The notes: a model not told the origin generated them from the letters alone. DNA of 64,000 bases from Nemertoderma westbladi (GCA_032718475.1 JAUCBJ010002643.1:16636-80635), one strand, 5' to 3'; numbered from the stretch's first letter, positions 11,003 through 22,659 are shown. Program-made: numbers and translations.

Positions 11003-12209
11003 TGTACGCGCTTTTGAAGGCCTTTAGCAGTTTAACCTGCCAAAATTTATATGTCTTTTGGTTTATAAATAGACTTTAGAAGTTGACAAATATTTAATAC
11101 CAATAAACACAACATTAGCAGAAGCCAGCCTAGTGCGCGTCCATTCACCCGCTGGATATACCCGGGAGACTGGATTCTGAGGGCTTAGATTATTATTGCA
11201 GTGTAAGCTTACTGTATTATTCGATTGATCGTTAATAAATAATTTCTGACTAATATTATTCACTTTCGGGAAATATTAACAGTTCCTTTAGGACGTGGCG
11301 CTCTATCTAGGTAAACAGAGATATGACTTATACTAATCACAACGGTAAGTCGGTAAGGCTTATGATTCACGTATGAGGCGCATTCTTTAGGAAATGCTTA
11401 GTTATCAGCCACAATCATGCACGCTACCGGTAACACACAATACTGCTCACTAATTTGCCGACCGTCAATGAATTTTATCATATATAAAGAGAACAGCAAC
11501 TGACTCATGTAGTGCTTATCAAATAGCATTAAATTCACTACAAACCACAATAATATAAGTCGCAATCGCTATATATAACCCGTCTCTCTAACCTGTAGTG
11601 TATCAAGAAAATTGGGAAATTTGGGTTCTTTATAAATGTTCTCCAAATAATAATATTCAACCAAAACACAACAGTAAATAGCATTAAGACGGTAGGTTAA
11701 GATGGTAACACTGTTTGACTGGACCGATAACAGTTATACGCTCTATAATCTAAAGCCTACTAATGTTTCTTCTAAAGTCTGAAACGAATTGACTCTAGAG
11801 CCGGTGTTCCTGGCCTAGATAGAAACAACACAACAGTAACAAAAACACTCTCTGACTCTAACACCGTTGCAGGTATCTTTTTACAAAGAGAGGAATCGCT
11901 CTCATTGGCAGAACACCAGATTCCACAGGTTCCACGAATATCTAAATGCCGAACTATCAGGATTTTTGCAGCCCTTGGCCAACACACAAAATGAGTCACT
12001 CCGCTCGGTTGCCCTGGTTGCATACTCTGCTGATATAGCTCTGGTTGGCCGATAGAACGTAGTAAAGAGCCCCTCGTATAACAAATCAGCCAATCAGCCG
12101 GTCGCTTTGCATCATTCGAGTTAGAGAGCTTTTTAGAGTATTCCAGCGCCTGGGGGGGAACTGGATTGCAAAGCAAAAGGGCCAGTTATATCCCACAGAA
12201 GCTTTTACA
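11003..12209 (-). repeat. 3' LTR of the complete BEL element
   Basis: 1207 bp, TGTACGCG...TTTTACA on the + strand. Same length as the copy at 22660-23866, with about nine substitutions between them (for example at the GAAGG/GAAGA position 15 bases in). The internal sequence next to it (12210-12235) reads on the - strand as CATTTTCTGGGAGCGG, a likely short polypurine tract. Small frames inside the LTR are identical in both copies and are not genes. Confidence 0.9.
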
Positions 12210-12287
12210 CCGCTCCCAGAAAATGGGATTTGAGTCTATTAATATACAAAAATCACAGTTTCTAATATACGTAAATACTCTAAACAG

Positions 12288-13735
12288 TTAGTCTTTCTTG
12301 CGCGGACGGCGTTTACGCAGTTTTTTAAAGCTGACCAGAGTCTTTTTCTCTTTGGGGCGAGCCACTTTACAAGGAGGGCTATAACTCCTGGGTGAAGGGT
12401 GCAATATGATTGCATCAGAGGGTGTAGGATTATGGTCGGTGTATCCGCCAGTCGAAGTGCCGGGTTGATTGACATCAACATCGGGGGAGAGGGGTTTAAC
12501 GGCCTTGAGAGCGCGTTTTAGGACAGCCGCTCTGACGGGTCCTTTACGAGTGGTCTGAACGAGAGCCGTGGGTGGACCATAGGCAGTCAGAAACCTCCTG
12601 GGTTTAATGGTTCTTTCCAACTCGCGTTCGCGGGCTCGGTATTCGTAAGGTCGTCGATACACTTCCTGTAACTCGGGGTGTGAGTTAACAAATAAGTCTC
12701 CATAGTCCGGATCCTGACGGATATAATTGATTAAGTTATAGGAATGAAGGTCGCTAGGATTAACACTCCTGAGAAATTTGCGTACGAACTTGGTTGAAAT
12801 ACATTCTCCGACGCGCTTCAGTAGTTCGTAACTCGATATGCGTGATTTCTGTTCGACAGAAGCGAATAGATAAGGATGGAACGCATAAATTCCTTCGTAA
12901 GCGCGTCCAGGATAATAACGATGGCGCGAATCACAATGTAAATCAGCGTTCGCTTCCCAAGCTCTGATGTAACGTAGTGTGATCATTTCATCTACGCTTT
13001 CCAAATCGTGATTAAAAGGGCAATCGAAACTGGCGTGTCCCTTTAGTTGACAATGGTGACATTGAGTCATAAATTGAGGGCAAACCGCAAAAATGTGCAA
13101 GTTATTGAGTCTGCAATACGCACAATAAATTTCCATCACCGGTTGTTCGTGGAAATAGGAACAGCGGACGTTTGTGTCCATGGGCGTAACATGGTCTCTC
13201 GATGCGCATAACCGACAACGTTGCCGAGAAACATAGTTGGCATGGCGATAATTGTACGCAGTGAGACACTGTGGACCTTGATACCATTCTAGGATGTAAT
13301 CGTTGTCGCTGTTCCGGGCGCGATAGGCTGAATCTCCTCAGATTCTAGGCATATTGGTTCGTCTTCCCAGTCTGTTACGAATAGAATTTTCGTGATCTAT
13401 TCTCGGTTTATCGTTCCGACTCCGCTGGGTATGATATTAAATAGAACCATTTCCCTTTCGGTGTCTACATCGTCCGTATCATGTAAATTGATAGGATGGC
13501 CGGTAGTTAGGAAGTCCATATACGTACTATTACGATGCGTATAGCGAGCGGTGAATTTTCGATAGTCCAATTCACGCGTAAGTTGCTCTTGTGACATCGG
13601 CGGTTCGATATAACGACCATCGTCCTCCGTAATGGTTGGATCGGCTTCACCGCGTATCAAGCTATCCACAAATGCTTGCAAAGGTAGAGTATATCACTCC
13701 CTGATACCAAGATCATCTTCTATCAACTCCGTCAT
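12288..13735 (-). pseudogene. Accessory gene of the complete BEL element, with CCHC zinc knuckle
   Basis: ATG at 13735 opens the same N terminus as the left copy (MTELIEDDLG), but TGA at 13696-13694 replaces an Arg codon. The frame continues to about 13425, shifts by one base, meets TGA at 13340-13338, and is then open for 350 codons to TAA at 12288. That part has Cys pairs RCRLC and YCAYC, then QCHHCQLKGHASFDC, a CX2CX4HX4C knuckle at about 13065-13024. The C terminus is basic (KKLRKRRPRKKD). No membrane segment is seen, so it is not an obvious envelope. A nucleic-acid-binding role is inferred from the knuckle and basic tail. Whether splicing bypasses the early stops cannot be told from sequence. 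Confidence 0.55.
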
Positions 13736-15363
13736 ATCTATTATCTGAGTTTATTAATATTATAATGAGTTTATGTTTAGGCGAGCGGGCGTCGCTGCCT
13801 ACCTTTCTTTGACCCCGGACAGTGGGATTCTCAGCGCCGATGTACCGTCGTCGCGGTGTTTACGCCAACATGTAGCAACAGCACGACAACGATAACCGGC
13901 ACAAGTCCCTCCACTGTCCGTCCCAAAGGCTTGATTCACTTTAGGTTCTTTCTATAGGAGAGTTGGGCTACTTTCACAATTGCGACTAGCTACTGTAAAC
14001 ATACTTTAGCAGTAACATTCACCTATAAACGCACAAATTCCACACAACTGTCACCAATTGTACACATACAGGCCATTTGTCCGTTAGTCAGTGCCTTCCA
14101 GAATGTCACGTTATTACTGTGTATCCTTGGGTACTAACAGTGTGCTATGTATTCTCTATGCTATGCAATGGGACAAGCTTTCTATTGTTCTTTTAACTTG
14201 CTTCTAATTGTAGCGTGGGTGTTGCTATGGTGACATTATGGAAAGCTAGCGGTAGAATTAGAGTAATTCTCATGCATACAGATCTGGAATGCTATTTAAT
14301 AGTAATTCTTTAATTGTCAATATCCTCTTTATACATGATTTTATTAATTTTATCGGCTATTGACTATATGTTGGAGATTCTCGCACTCTAATACACTCAA
14401 TAGGGTGAATCTCCGCTCCCATGATCTATTAATTAATGGAATTTTGGGAATGTTATAAATTGCACAAAGTGACAATTTATGAAATTCATTTAAAATATGA
14501 ATTTAAATTTATTCCCGTGAATTTTATTATTTGATATTAAAATTGACACAATTTTTATTCCAGAGCATGTCTGGGGACTTAGGATCCTTAATTCTATAAA
14601 ATTGTCTTTTAAGAGTATCGGTAAGTGCTGCGATATCTTAATTGACTAGAAATTTTAAAGGATCTAAATTTTACAGATTTTAATAAATATTAAATTAATA
14701 TTTAAGATGGGCACCGATTTATTCCAGAACTTGTCTGGGGACGTTAACCACTGATTCTAGAATTTGTCTTTCAAGTATATCGGTGGGTGCCGCGATATCT
14801 TAATCGACTAGAATTACAGATGGTCAAAAGGTTTAACAGATTTATTTGCGTTTTACGCTACTGTTAGAGGGACATCACGCTACTATATGTATTATTTAAT
14901 ATAAGGTAGAAGAGCAATATCGCACGAAGCAATGTCAGTGTGAAGAGGCAAGTCGTTTCCAAGGTCTACCCAGAGCTTGGTTTAGCCGAGACACGAGGAT
15001 CTGAACTTTGCATTCCTAATACTCTGCCTACCAATAATACTTGAATATAGTAGTGGCTTTATTGTACTTTAATAAGTACGGACATTTCATCTTACTGTAG
15101 TCACGTATTTATAATATGATACGGACAGTAAGGAAAGAGAAAAAATAATTATTTCTCGCCGTCACACTAAATATATTATAAGTAATTACGTACGTAATAA
15201 ACACTAATATATTGCACTAATCTACTAAATAATCACTAAAATAACATTCTACTAAATAAAATTAAAGGAAACGATTATAATAAAATTACATAATAATACA
15301 TACATAAATATAAAATAAAAACAAATATAAAATGATATAGTCACACGCCCACTCCATATGTTA
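13736..15363 (-). other. Noncoding spacer of the complete BEL element, with duplicated hairpins
   Basis: No credible coding frame. Inverted counterpart of 766-2422. Hairpin pairs equivalent to those at 1357-1597 are at about 14540-14660 and 14720-14820 on the - strand; stem B is preserved as CCAGA...TCTGG. The part near 15160-15350 is very AT-rich. Confidence 0.55.
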
Positions 15364-18300
15364 TTACGTTATGGAGTCCCTAGATATTTGTCGGATTAGG
15401 GAAGTGGTCGTAGGAAGAGTATCTTGCCTTCCATAGTTTCCGGACAGTTTTCGGTCTCTTTCCAGTAAACATAAACGACTAGCTGGGCGATTTAGTTGTT
15501 GTGTTACTTTCTCCGCTCCCTTGGCCTGTCTAATCTTCACCGGGGTAAGATGAGGAAGCCATTCTTCTTCTTCTTTACTTAAGAAGTCGGATCCACCTAA
15601 CCAGCCTGGATTATCTATCAGTTCTTGAGGAGTTGCTCCTCTGGAAGCGATGTCGGCTGGATTAATCGTCCCAAGGCAATGTCTCCATTGATCTACATTG
15701 GAGTTAATATCGTCATTATCTGAGGAGTATGGTGTTCCCTCAGTTGGATCGTCCACATCACTGCTCTCCACTTCCCATTCCTTTACTTGGTATACCTGTT
15801 GTTGAGGTAATCTCTCTTTGAGAGTTCTATGGGAAGGGCCGGTGAAGTACCAACCTACTCTAGTTCTTACCGCATAGGTTTGTAGTGGCTGCGGTTGAGC
15901 AGGCCGTTTCTCCAATGTCTCGAGCGCCTCATGCGCGTTTTGGCCGATGAGTATTATCGGAGGATAATCTGTCTGGAATCGAGGTATCTTAAGATGTTGG
16001 ATGCTCTCATCCTCGTCCCAGTTATAAAGGTCTGCTTGGGTAGTAGCGAAGTTCTTTATAGCCACCATTTTTACCGACCTTATACCTTGTTGTGCTCCTA
16101 ATTTATCCTGGGGGGTGGACAACACACCTACATAGTAATCTGCCGTTAGGGTAGATTTCCAAACCTGCATAATTCCTAACATATTCAATTTAGTCCGGAA
16201 TTTGGGTTGTCCAGCAAAGATATCTTCGGCTAGTTCTTGATCGATGAATGTTCCTGTGTTGCCGGAGTCAAGGAGGGCGTTCACTATGTAACTTTTGTTA
16301 GGACCATGAACTCTTACCTGCACTACAGGAAATTCTCTGATTCCTACGTTGGAAGTTGGAGCTTTCCAAGATGGTTGTCTGGCAAAAGTAGTTGGGGGGG
16401 ACTCATTGTCGGTGTCCTTTTCATAAGTAAGTGCTCGATACACTGAGGTATTTATTAGGTAACAGGATTCGTTGGCGTCGGAGAATTCGTCAGTATAGAA
16501 TCCTTCCATCTCAGACTCCTGATCAGTGTTATTTACATCACTGAATTGGACATGTAGTTCGGGCTCACTTACCTGACTCGGGTTGTCTCGTTCGAACTCA
16601 CTGTGTAACAAGATGTGATGTTTCGCGCCACACTTTGCACACTTTACGTCGGAGTAACAGGTTCGCCGTTGGTGTCCTGATCTGAGGCAATTATAGCATA
16701 ACCGCTTATCCCACAGGACTGTACGTCTGTCTACAAGGGATTTCTTTAGAAATTCAGCACACGCACTCAAACGGTGGGGCCTGTCGCACAGCGCACATTT
16801 TGGTTTGATGTTACTCACTTTACCTTGGGTAACGTTATGCACTCTCGTTCTTTCTTCGGGCTTTCTTCCGTGAATTCTCTTAGGAGACGTAGGAGGAGTT
16901 GTTGTTACCTGTTCTCTCCTGTCACTGGTTCGAGACTTATATTTACTTACGTCTTTATAGGTCTTGTTGTCATAGTAAGATTTTGCTGTGTCTTTCCCGC
17001 TGTCCTCTTCTTGAGAAGCTTGGCTTTCGCCGTCGTCAGTATAACACACTGGTATTATCCTTCTCCTAGAAACGGGTTTCTCACTTACCTTATTTTCCGA
17101 TGTTTTCTCTCTGGACTGCTTTATGAGTTGTAATTTTACTTCACTATCTAAGAAGGACATGAGATCAGCCATGGTAGGGCTTCGTCGTTGCTGCTCATTC
17201 ATATACAACACTTTCTTGTCCCAGCGTGTACATACTCCACCCTTTGGTAAAGTAGAGACTACTGCTCCAATAACCATGGAACTCTGATATTCATGAGACT
17301 TACCTAACCAGTCCAATTGTCTACAGATCTCCTGAATCTCATCGGAAAACTCTATAATCCCGCTACTAAGGAAGTTTCGGGGGGCTACTAATTTTGCATA
17401 CAAATACTTAGCTATGTTATCCTTGTTACCATACCTGATGTTTAATGTATCCCAAACTTGTCTTAATCCTTCTGGATGTCCAATAAACTTTAACGCCATT
17501 AACTTGGGAGGTCCTTCCAAGCACTTGATGAGGAACCTAAGTTTCTCTCCGTTAGATAGCACAGAGTTCTGTATGCTGTCTTTGTAATATTCGTTGAAAG
17601 GTAACCATTTCATCTCATCTCCATTTAATTTGACGATCTCTCCCACTTTGACCGCTTGGCGGGCTTCTGTTCTAGCCATCTGACGCGTAAAGCTTTCTTG
17701 GGCCATCGTGTTATTTAATATCGAATTATCGGTATATAAATTTCTCGGATCATTATCAGGTCTATAGGGAATATCATTAACAACAGGTCTATAATCACCC
17801 TTAATAGGGTTTGCTATAGGAGTTTCTACTTCACTAGCAGTATAGATGCGTGTAGGCTCCACACCTTGCGCATGTAATACTTCAGACCTAACAGGTTGAC
17901 ACAATGTTACAGGGGGTATTGGTATACCCTTTTGTATATTGACTAATTTGTCGCGTTCCAGCGCGATACTTTGCTGCACTTCTTGCAATTCTAACCTACT
18001 TTCCCTTACTGTTCCCTTAAGTTGGTGGACAGTCTCCTGCATCTGTCCGAGCAGGAGATTCATCCCCCGCCGTCCCTCCTCTACCCACTCAACCGCCGAA
18101 GCGGGAGTCGCCAACATTGTAGCGGGCTGACGCGGGACGACGGGAGACAAATCTTTGATTTCTCTCTCAGCTTCCAGGACAGGGATATTCTCATGGACTG
18201 TTCTACCGGGTACAGGCAGTGTAGTACTGTGTAAAGGGAACTTAGAGTTAAGCTCTGGAAGTACAGGGGTCTCTAGCACAGGAGTGACTTTGGGAACGAC

Positions 18301-19539
18301 AGGCCTAATTATTTCAGGCTCATCAACTATAGTAGGGAGTTTTTTGACCTTAATAATTTGGTCTGTAGGTTCTATACTACTTAAGTCCGTGCTAGCTAGT
18401 TGTCTTCTAACAGCTGGGGGCAAATCAGGCAATTTGTCACGGTAAGATGTTTTTCTACGCCTGCTTAGACGAGACCCTGCTCCGCCTTCAGGATCGGTGG
18501 TTTCGCTTTCCTCCGATGACGTATATCCCTGGCGTTTGGGAGTAGATCTTCTGTTCATCTGCATGTGACTAGCAGTTAACTGTTTATTTATGTTGTCTTG
18601 CGTCTCTTGCAGATTTTCCAACTCCAGTTGGGTAGTCTCCTCAGAGGCTCTCCATTCTGCTTCTGCCACTGCCTTTGCTGCTTTTCTTTCTGCTTCTGCT
18701 TCTGCCGCCGCTGCCTTTCTTTCTGCTTCTACTTCTGCCATTGCCGCTGTTACTTTTCTTTCTGCTTCTGCTTCTGCCGCCGCTGCCTTTCTTTCTGCTT
18801 CTACTTCTGCCATTGCCGCTGTTACTGCAGCTGCCTTTCGGTCCTCTATCCGTTTTTTCTTTACTAGTTCTTCTTGGACTCTAGTGAGGCGGAGTTTTTC
18901 ATCAAACTCAGCTTGGTTAGCAGCTAACATTTCAGCATCGATTGAGTCTAACACACGCTGGGTTCCTTCACTATTAGGGGAAAGTCCAGACAGCCGTCTC
19001 CTCAACTCTTCGTCTCCTAGGAATCGCTGATAGTCGGACAGATAGATGTCAATGGCGTCTCTAGTTCGCGGCTTCTCTGCTGCTGTTAATTCGCTTTCCA
19101 CTTCGCTTTCCACCTCGCTTTCCACTTGAGAAGAAGTGGCGTCGGTTGATTCTTCATAGGTTGGCCGCTCATCATAAACCGTATCCGCCATCTTCGCTCC
19201 GCGTTCGGGCGTCCGCTCAACAGTATCCGAACTACTGGAGCTATCGGGCCGCTGAGAACTAGGTTCTTGGCTAGGAGGTTGCTGCTGTTTTATAGCTTCT
19301 TCTTGATCCCGCTTGACTTGGGCCCGAGTACCTATGGCAGACCAACGGCGCTTCACTAACTTCGCAAATTGCGAAATCTTTTCTACCAACCTAGGTTCTG
19401 ACACAACCACCGCAGGGGTTGCCCTTCTTACAGTATGAGGGGTTTCAGACCTCGGTCTGGGATTCTCTACACTTTGATCTGAGAAACAGGCTGTTGTTTC
19501 TAGGAGACTATCTGACAGAGTTTGCCTTGTGTCAGCCAT
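15364..19539 (-). CDS. BEL/Pao gag-protease polyprotein with RT, RNase H and integrase core deleted
   Basis: 1391 codons, fully open from ATG at 19539. Approximate residues: 1-215 acidic/low complexity; 217-300 Ala/Glu/Arg repeats, probable coiled coil; 620-810 gag core of the DUF1759 type; 910-985 zinc-binding cluster including the knuckle CYNCLRSGHQRRTC; about 1050-1210 aspartic protease of the DUF1758 type with the active-site run ALLDSGNTGTFID; about 1230 VGWYFTGP, which normally leads into RT. The next recognisable segment (about 1280) is WRHCLGTINPADIASRG, normally found after RNase H, and soon after comes LNRPASRLCLLE, the usual end of integrase. So two internal stretches of pol are missing while the frame is kept. 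It could still make capsid and mature it. Confidence 0.85.
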   Translation of the reverse strand: MADTRQTLSDSLLETTACFSDQSVENPRPRSETPHTVRRATPAVVVSEPRLVEKISQFAKLVKRRWSAIGTRAQVKRDQEEAIKQQQPPSQEPSSQRPDSSSSSDTVERTPERGAKMADTVYDERPTYEESTDATSSQVESEVESEVESELTAAEKPRTRDAIDIYLSDYQRFLGDEELRRRLSGLSPNSEGTQRVLDSIDAEMLAANQAEFDEKLRLTRVQEELVKKKRIEDRKAAAVTAAMAEVEAERKAAAAEAEAERKVTAAMAEVEAERKAAAAEAEAERKAAKAVAEAEWRASEETTQLELENLQETQDNINKQLTASHMQMNRRSTPKRQGYTSSEESETTDPEGGAGSRLSRRRKTSYRDKLPDLPPAVRRQLASTDLSSIEPTDQIIKVKKLPTIVDEPEIIRPVVPKVTPVLETPVLPELNSKFPLHSTTLPVPGRTVHENIPVLEAEREIKDLSPVVPRQPATMLATPASAVEWVEEGRRGMNLLLGQMQETVHQLKGTVRESRLELQEVQQSIALERDKLVNIQKGIPIPPVTLCQPVRSEVLHAQGVEPTRIYTASEVETPIANPIKGDYRPVVNDIPYRPDNDPRNLYTDNSILNNTMAQESFTRQMARTEARQAVKVGEIVKLNGDEMKWLPFNEYYKDSIQNSVLSNGEKLRFLIKCLEGPPKLMALKFIGHPEGLRQVWDTLNIRYGNKDNIAKYLYAKLVAPRNFLSSGIIEFSDEIQEICRQLDWLGKSHEYQSSMVIGAVVSTLPKGGVCTRWDKKVLYMNEQQRRSPTMADLMSFLDSEVKLQLIKQSREKTSENKVSEKPVSRRRIIPVCYTDDGESQASQEEDSGKDTAKSYYDNKTYKDVSKYKSRTSDRREQVTTTPPTSPKRIHGRKPEERTRVHNVTQGKVSNIKPKCALCDRPHRLSACAEFLKKSLVDRRTVLWDKRLCYNCLRSGHQRRTCYSDVKCAKCGAKHHILLHSEFERDNPSQVSEPELHVQFSDVNNTDQESEMEGFYTDEFSDANESCYLINTSVYRALTYEKDTDNESPPTTFARQPSWKAPTSNVGIREFPVVQVRVHGPNKSYIVNALLDSGNTGTFIDQELAEDIFAGQPKFRTKLNMLGIMQVWKSTLTADYYVGVLSTPQDKLGAQQGIRSVKMVAIKNFATTQADLYNWDEDESIQHLKIPRFQTDYPPIILIGQNAHEALETLEKRPAQPQPLQTYAVRTRVGWYFTGPSHRTLKERLPQQQVYQVKEWEVESSDVDDPTEGTPYSSDNDDINSNVDQWRHCLGTINPADIASRGATPQELIDNPGWLGGSDFLSKEEEEWLPHLTPVKIRQAKGAEKVTQQLNRPASRLCLLERDRKLSGNYGRQDTLPTTTSLIRQISRDSIT

Positions 19540-20894
19540 GTTTGATTGTACAGTTGAATGCCTACTGCTATATTACAGTTAAAGCAAGTCTAGTAATTCA
19601 GTATCACTGTTAGCCTAATAATTAATTACCGATACTGCTACTCAGTGTAGCGTGATATATATATAATATATTAGAATACCGGTATGCTTATAGTATATAT
19701 ATAAGTATTATTACAGACTAGATTTGTCACAGAGTACCGGTATATAAATTTAGCACAAATATATATAAATATATAATAGGCCTATCGTGAATACCGGTAT
19801 ACAGCTGACACTTATAGTATATATAAGTATAATTATTACAGACTAGAATTAATTACAGAATACCGGTATGATTTCAGCTCAAATTTATAGAAATAAATAT
19901 AATAAGCCTATGGTAAATACCGGTATGTCAATTATTCTAGAATAATTGAATTTCTGAATATTTTAGGGTTACTTGGTTACTTTAACCTACTTTATTACCG
20001 TTATTTAAGCAGTAGTCCAACCGATATTGAGACCTAGTTGTTGTATGGCAGGCCTACTATTTATAAATCGTTTGAGTTGATTTATAATATATATATACCC
20101 GTTTAAAAGGGGTTTTGTCAATATTTGAAATAAATGTTATTATTTCTGGGGGGTCACTACACAGAAGCTGTGCGCTCTCAGTGAAGTGCTATTTATTGGA
20201 CACTAAAACAGATAATTCTAATTTACCTAAGTTACTTAATACTACAAATTACTTACGATACGGGTGAGATTAAATCTCTAATTTAAACACAACAAAATTA
20301 CAAAAAAACACAAATACGAATTTTTAGGGTAATTTTACAAGGAACTACAAACCAGTCTAACAGAGTGTTAGATTTTCTGGTTATTACAACAGACAGGATA
20401 CTACGGTATTTGAAAATAATAAGTAGTAGTAAATACACTGTGTTGTCCAGATAGGAAAATACCACCGTCTGACGACCTATAGCCGTATCGCTATAGGTAC
20501 TACGTTATGTATCACGGAGTGTCCCTACCTAGAAGTTAATTACCGCGGTCTACCAGAACCAACGTGCCTATTAACCACTTTACAACACAATACACTGCCT
20601 ACACACTAATTACTTTCGGAAAGCACTGTACACCAAACCCTAAATTAGGTACAAATACTTATTAAAAACAGATAACTAGCAGCTAAATATACTTGAACAG
20701 TTAAAAGAACCACGGCATCTGCTGGAGTGACCGAAGCACAAAGTCACCAGTCTTTTCCTACGCCAAGCAGCCCGTGTAGTACCGGGGTTAATTTAACTAT
20801 AACGGTATGTGTAACAAGCACAATTACTGTAGGAATAAACTTGGGGACATGAATGTTGCGAATAATCGCATAAACTCTGAATAAGAAATATTAC
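19540..20894 (-). other. Leader of the complete BEL element
   Basis: No coding sequence supported. 19670-19930 holds about three degenerate copies of a 105-125-bp unit marked by AATACCGGTATG and TATAGTATATATAAGTAT. The rest (19930-20890) looks unique, AT-rich. Confidence 0.5.
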
Positions 20895-22340
20895 GCTACC
20901 CGTACAGAATACTCATAAACAAATACAAACCAAACGCTGGCAGACTACCACCAAGCCTAAATAAACTACCGTACGTGTAGATTCCGAAATGGTTAGTTAG
21001 TATGCGTTCTAACACGGTAGTACGACTTATTCTTTAAGAGGGGATTGACCTTACAGCTATGGCTGCCCCAACTTACTAACTGGCACTTTATCAGACAAAC
21101 TCTACACACGCAGCAATCTCTTCAGACCTAATAATAGCTAGACAACAATCCAGCCTACAAAATATCTGAGTAATAACTATTACGGTACCTGAACAGACCA
21201 CACAAACAAACACAGGCCAAAACGCTGGCAGAATACTGTCAAGCCTAAATAAACTACAGTATGTGCAGATTCCAAAATGGTTAGTTAGTATGCGTTCTAA
21301 CACGGTAGTACGACTTATTCTTTAAGAGGGGATTGACCTTACAGCTATGGCTGCCCCAACTTACTAACTGGCACTTTATCAGACAAACTCTACACACGCA
21401 GCAATCTCTTCAGACCTAATAATAGCTAGACAACAATCCAGCCTACAAAATATCTGAGTAATAACTATTACGGTACCTGAACAGACCACACAAACAAACA
21501 CAGGCCAAAACGCTGGCAGAATACTGTCAAGCCTAAATAAACTACAGTATGTGCAGATTCCAAAATGGTTAGTTAGTATGCGTTCTAACACGGTAGTACG
21601 ACTTATTCTTTAAGAGGGGATTGACCTTACAGCTATGGCTGCCCCAACTTACTAACTGGCACTTTATCAGACAAACTCTACACACGCAGCAATCTCTTCA
21701 GACCTAATAATAGCTAGACAACAATCCAGCCTACAAAATATCTGAGTAATAACTATTACGGTACCTGAACAGACCACACAAACAAACTCAGGCCAAAACG
21801 CTGGCAGAATACTGTCAAGCCTAAATAAACTACAGTATGTGCAGATTCCAAAATGGTTAGTTAGTATGCGTTCTAACACGGTAGTACGACTTATTCTTTA
21901 AGAGGGGATTGACCTTACAGCTATGGCTGCCCCAACTTACTAACTGGCACTTTATCAGACAAACTCTACACACGCAGCAATCTCTTCAGACCTAATAATA
22001 GCTAGACAACAATCCAGCCTACAAAATATCTGAGTAATAACTATTACGGTACCTGAACAGACCACACAAACAAACACAGGCCAAAACGCTGGCAGAATAC
22101 TGTCAAGCCTAAATAAACTACAGTATGTGCAGATTCCAAAATGGTTAGTTAGTATGCGTTCTAACACGGTAGTACGACTTATTCTTTAAGAGGGGATTGA
22201 CCTTACAGCTATGGCTGCCCCAACTTACTAACTGGCACTCTATCGGACAAACTCTACACACGCCGTAATCTCTCCAAACCCAACAACAATCCGACAACAG
22301 TCTGGCCTACAATTATCTGAACAATCTGAGCAGACTTACA
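20895..22340 (-). repeat. 288-bp tandem repeat in the BEL leader
   Basis: About four nearly identical 288-bp units (landmark AAATGGTTAGTTAGTATGCG near 20987, 21274, 21562, 21850 and 22138) flanked by diverged partial copies on both sides (20895-20986, 22240-22340). The inner copies differ by only a base or so (for example AAACTCAGG against AAACACAGG), so they amplified recently. A 70-codon frame repeats with the unit and is not evidence of a protein. Confidence 0.85.
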
Positions 22341-22659
22341 CGTCTTCAGCTCAATATTAACTTACTAGGAAATAAAACTGACAGAAATAAGTAAAATCTC
22401 AATAAAAAACCAGGGCTGCAGTCCCTGATTAAATACTAAGACCTACCGGTATACAATAATCAAATCGAATAATACTAATGTACGGTACTTATACTGGAAG
22501 TACCGGTTAGGACAGTTCTGGCAGTTGGACCTACGGACCTACAGCAGTACCGGTTCTGGCAGTTGGGCCTACTGACCTACAGAAGTACCGGTTCAGGTTT
22601 ACCGGTCGACCGGTACTTTCAACTTTATTGCTTACTGCAATAAAGTCAATAACTGTTAT
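22341..22659 (-). other. BEL leader next to the 5' LTR
   Basis: Noncoding. 22500-22600 contains two to three copies of a roughly 45-bp unit (GTACCGGTT...CTGGCAGTTGG...CCTAC). Nothing else recognised. Confidence 0.4.

Noticed and set aside
11063-12176. Small frames repeated at 11063-12176 and 22720-23750
   Set aside because: They lie in the two LTRs and differ in length between them; no coding signature.
12288-13181. Classical retroviral envelope gene
   Set aside because: Right position but no signal peptide, cleavage site or membrane segment; has a zinc knuckle and basic tail instead.
18590-19030. Leucine/serine/alanine-rich frames on the + strand
   Set aside because: Antisense shadows of the Ala/Glu coiled-coil part of the BEL gag.
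21091-22167. Four 70-codon frames on the - strand
   Set aside because: Each is the same frame in successive 288-bp tandem units; no domain and no evidence for translation.
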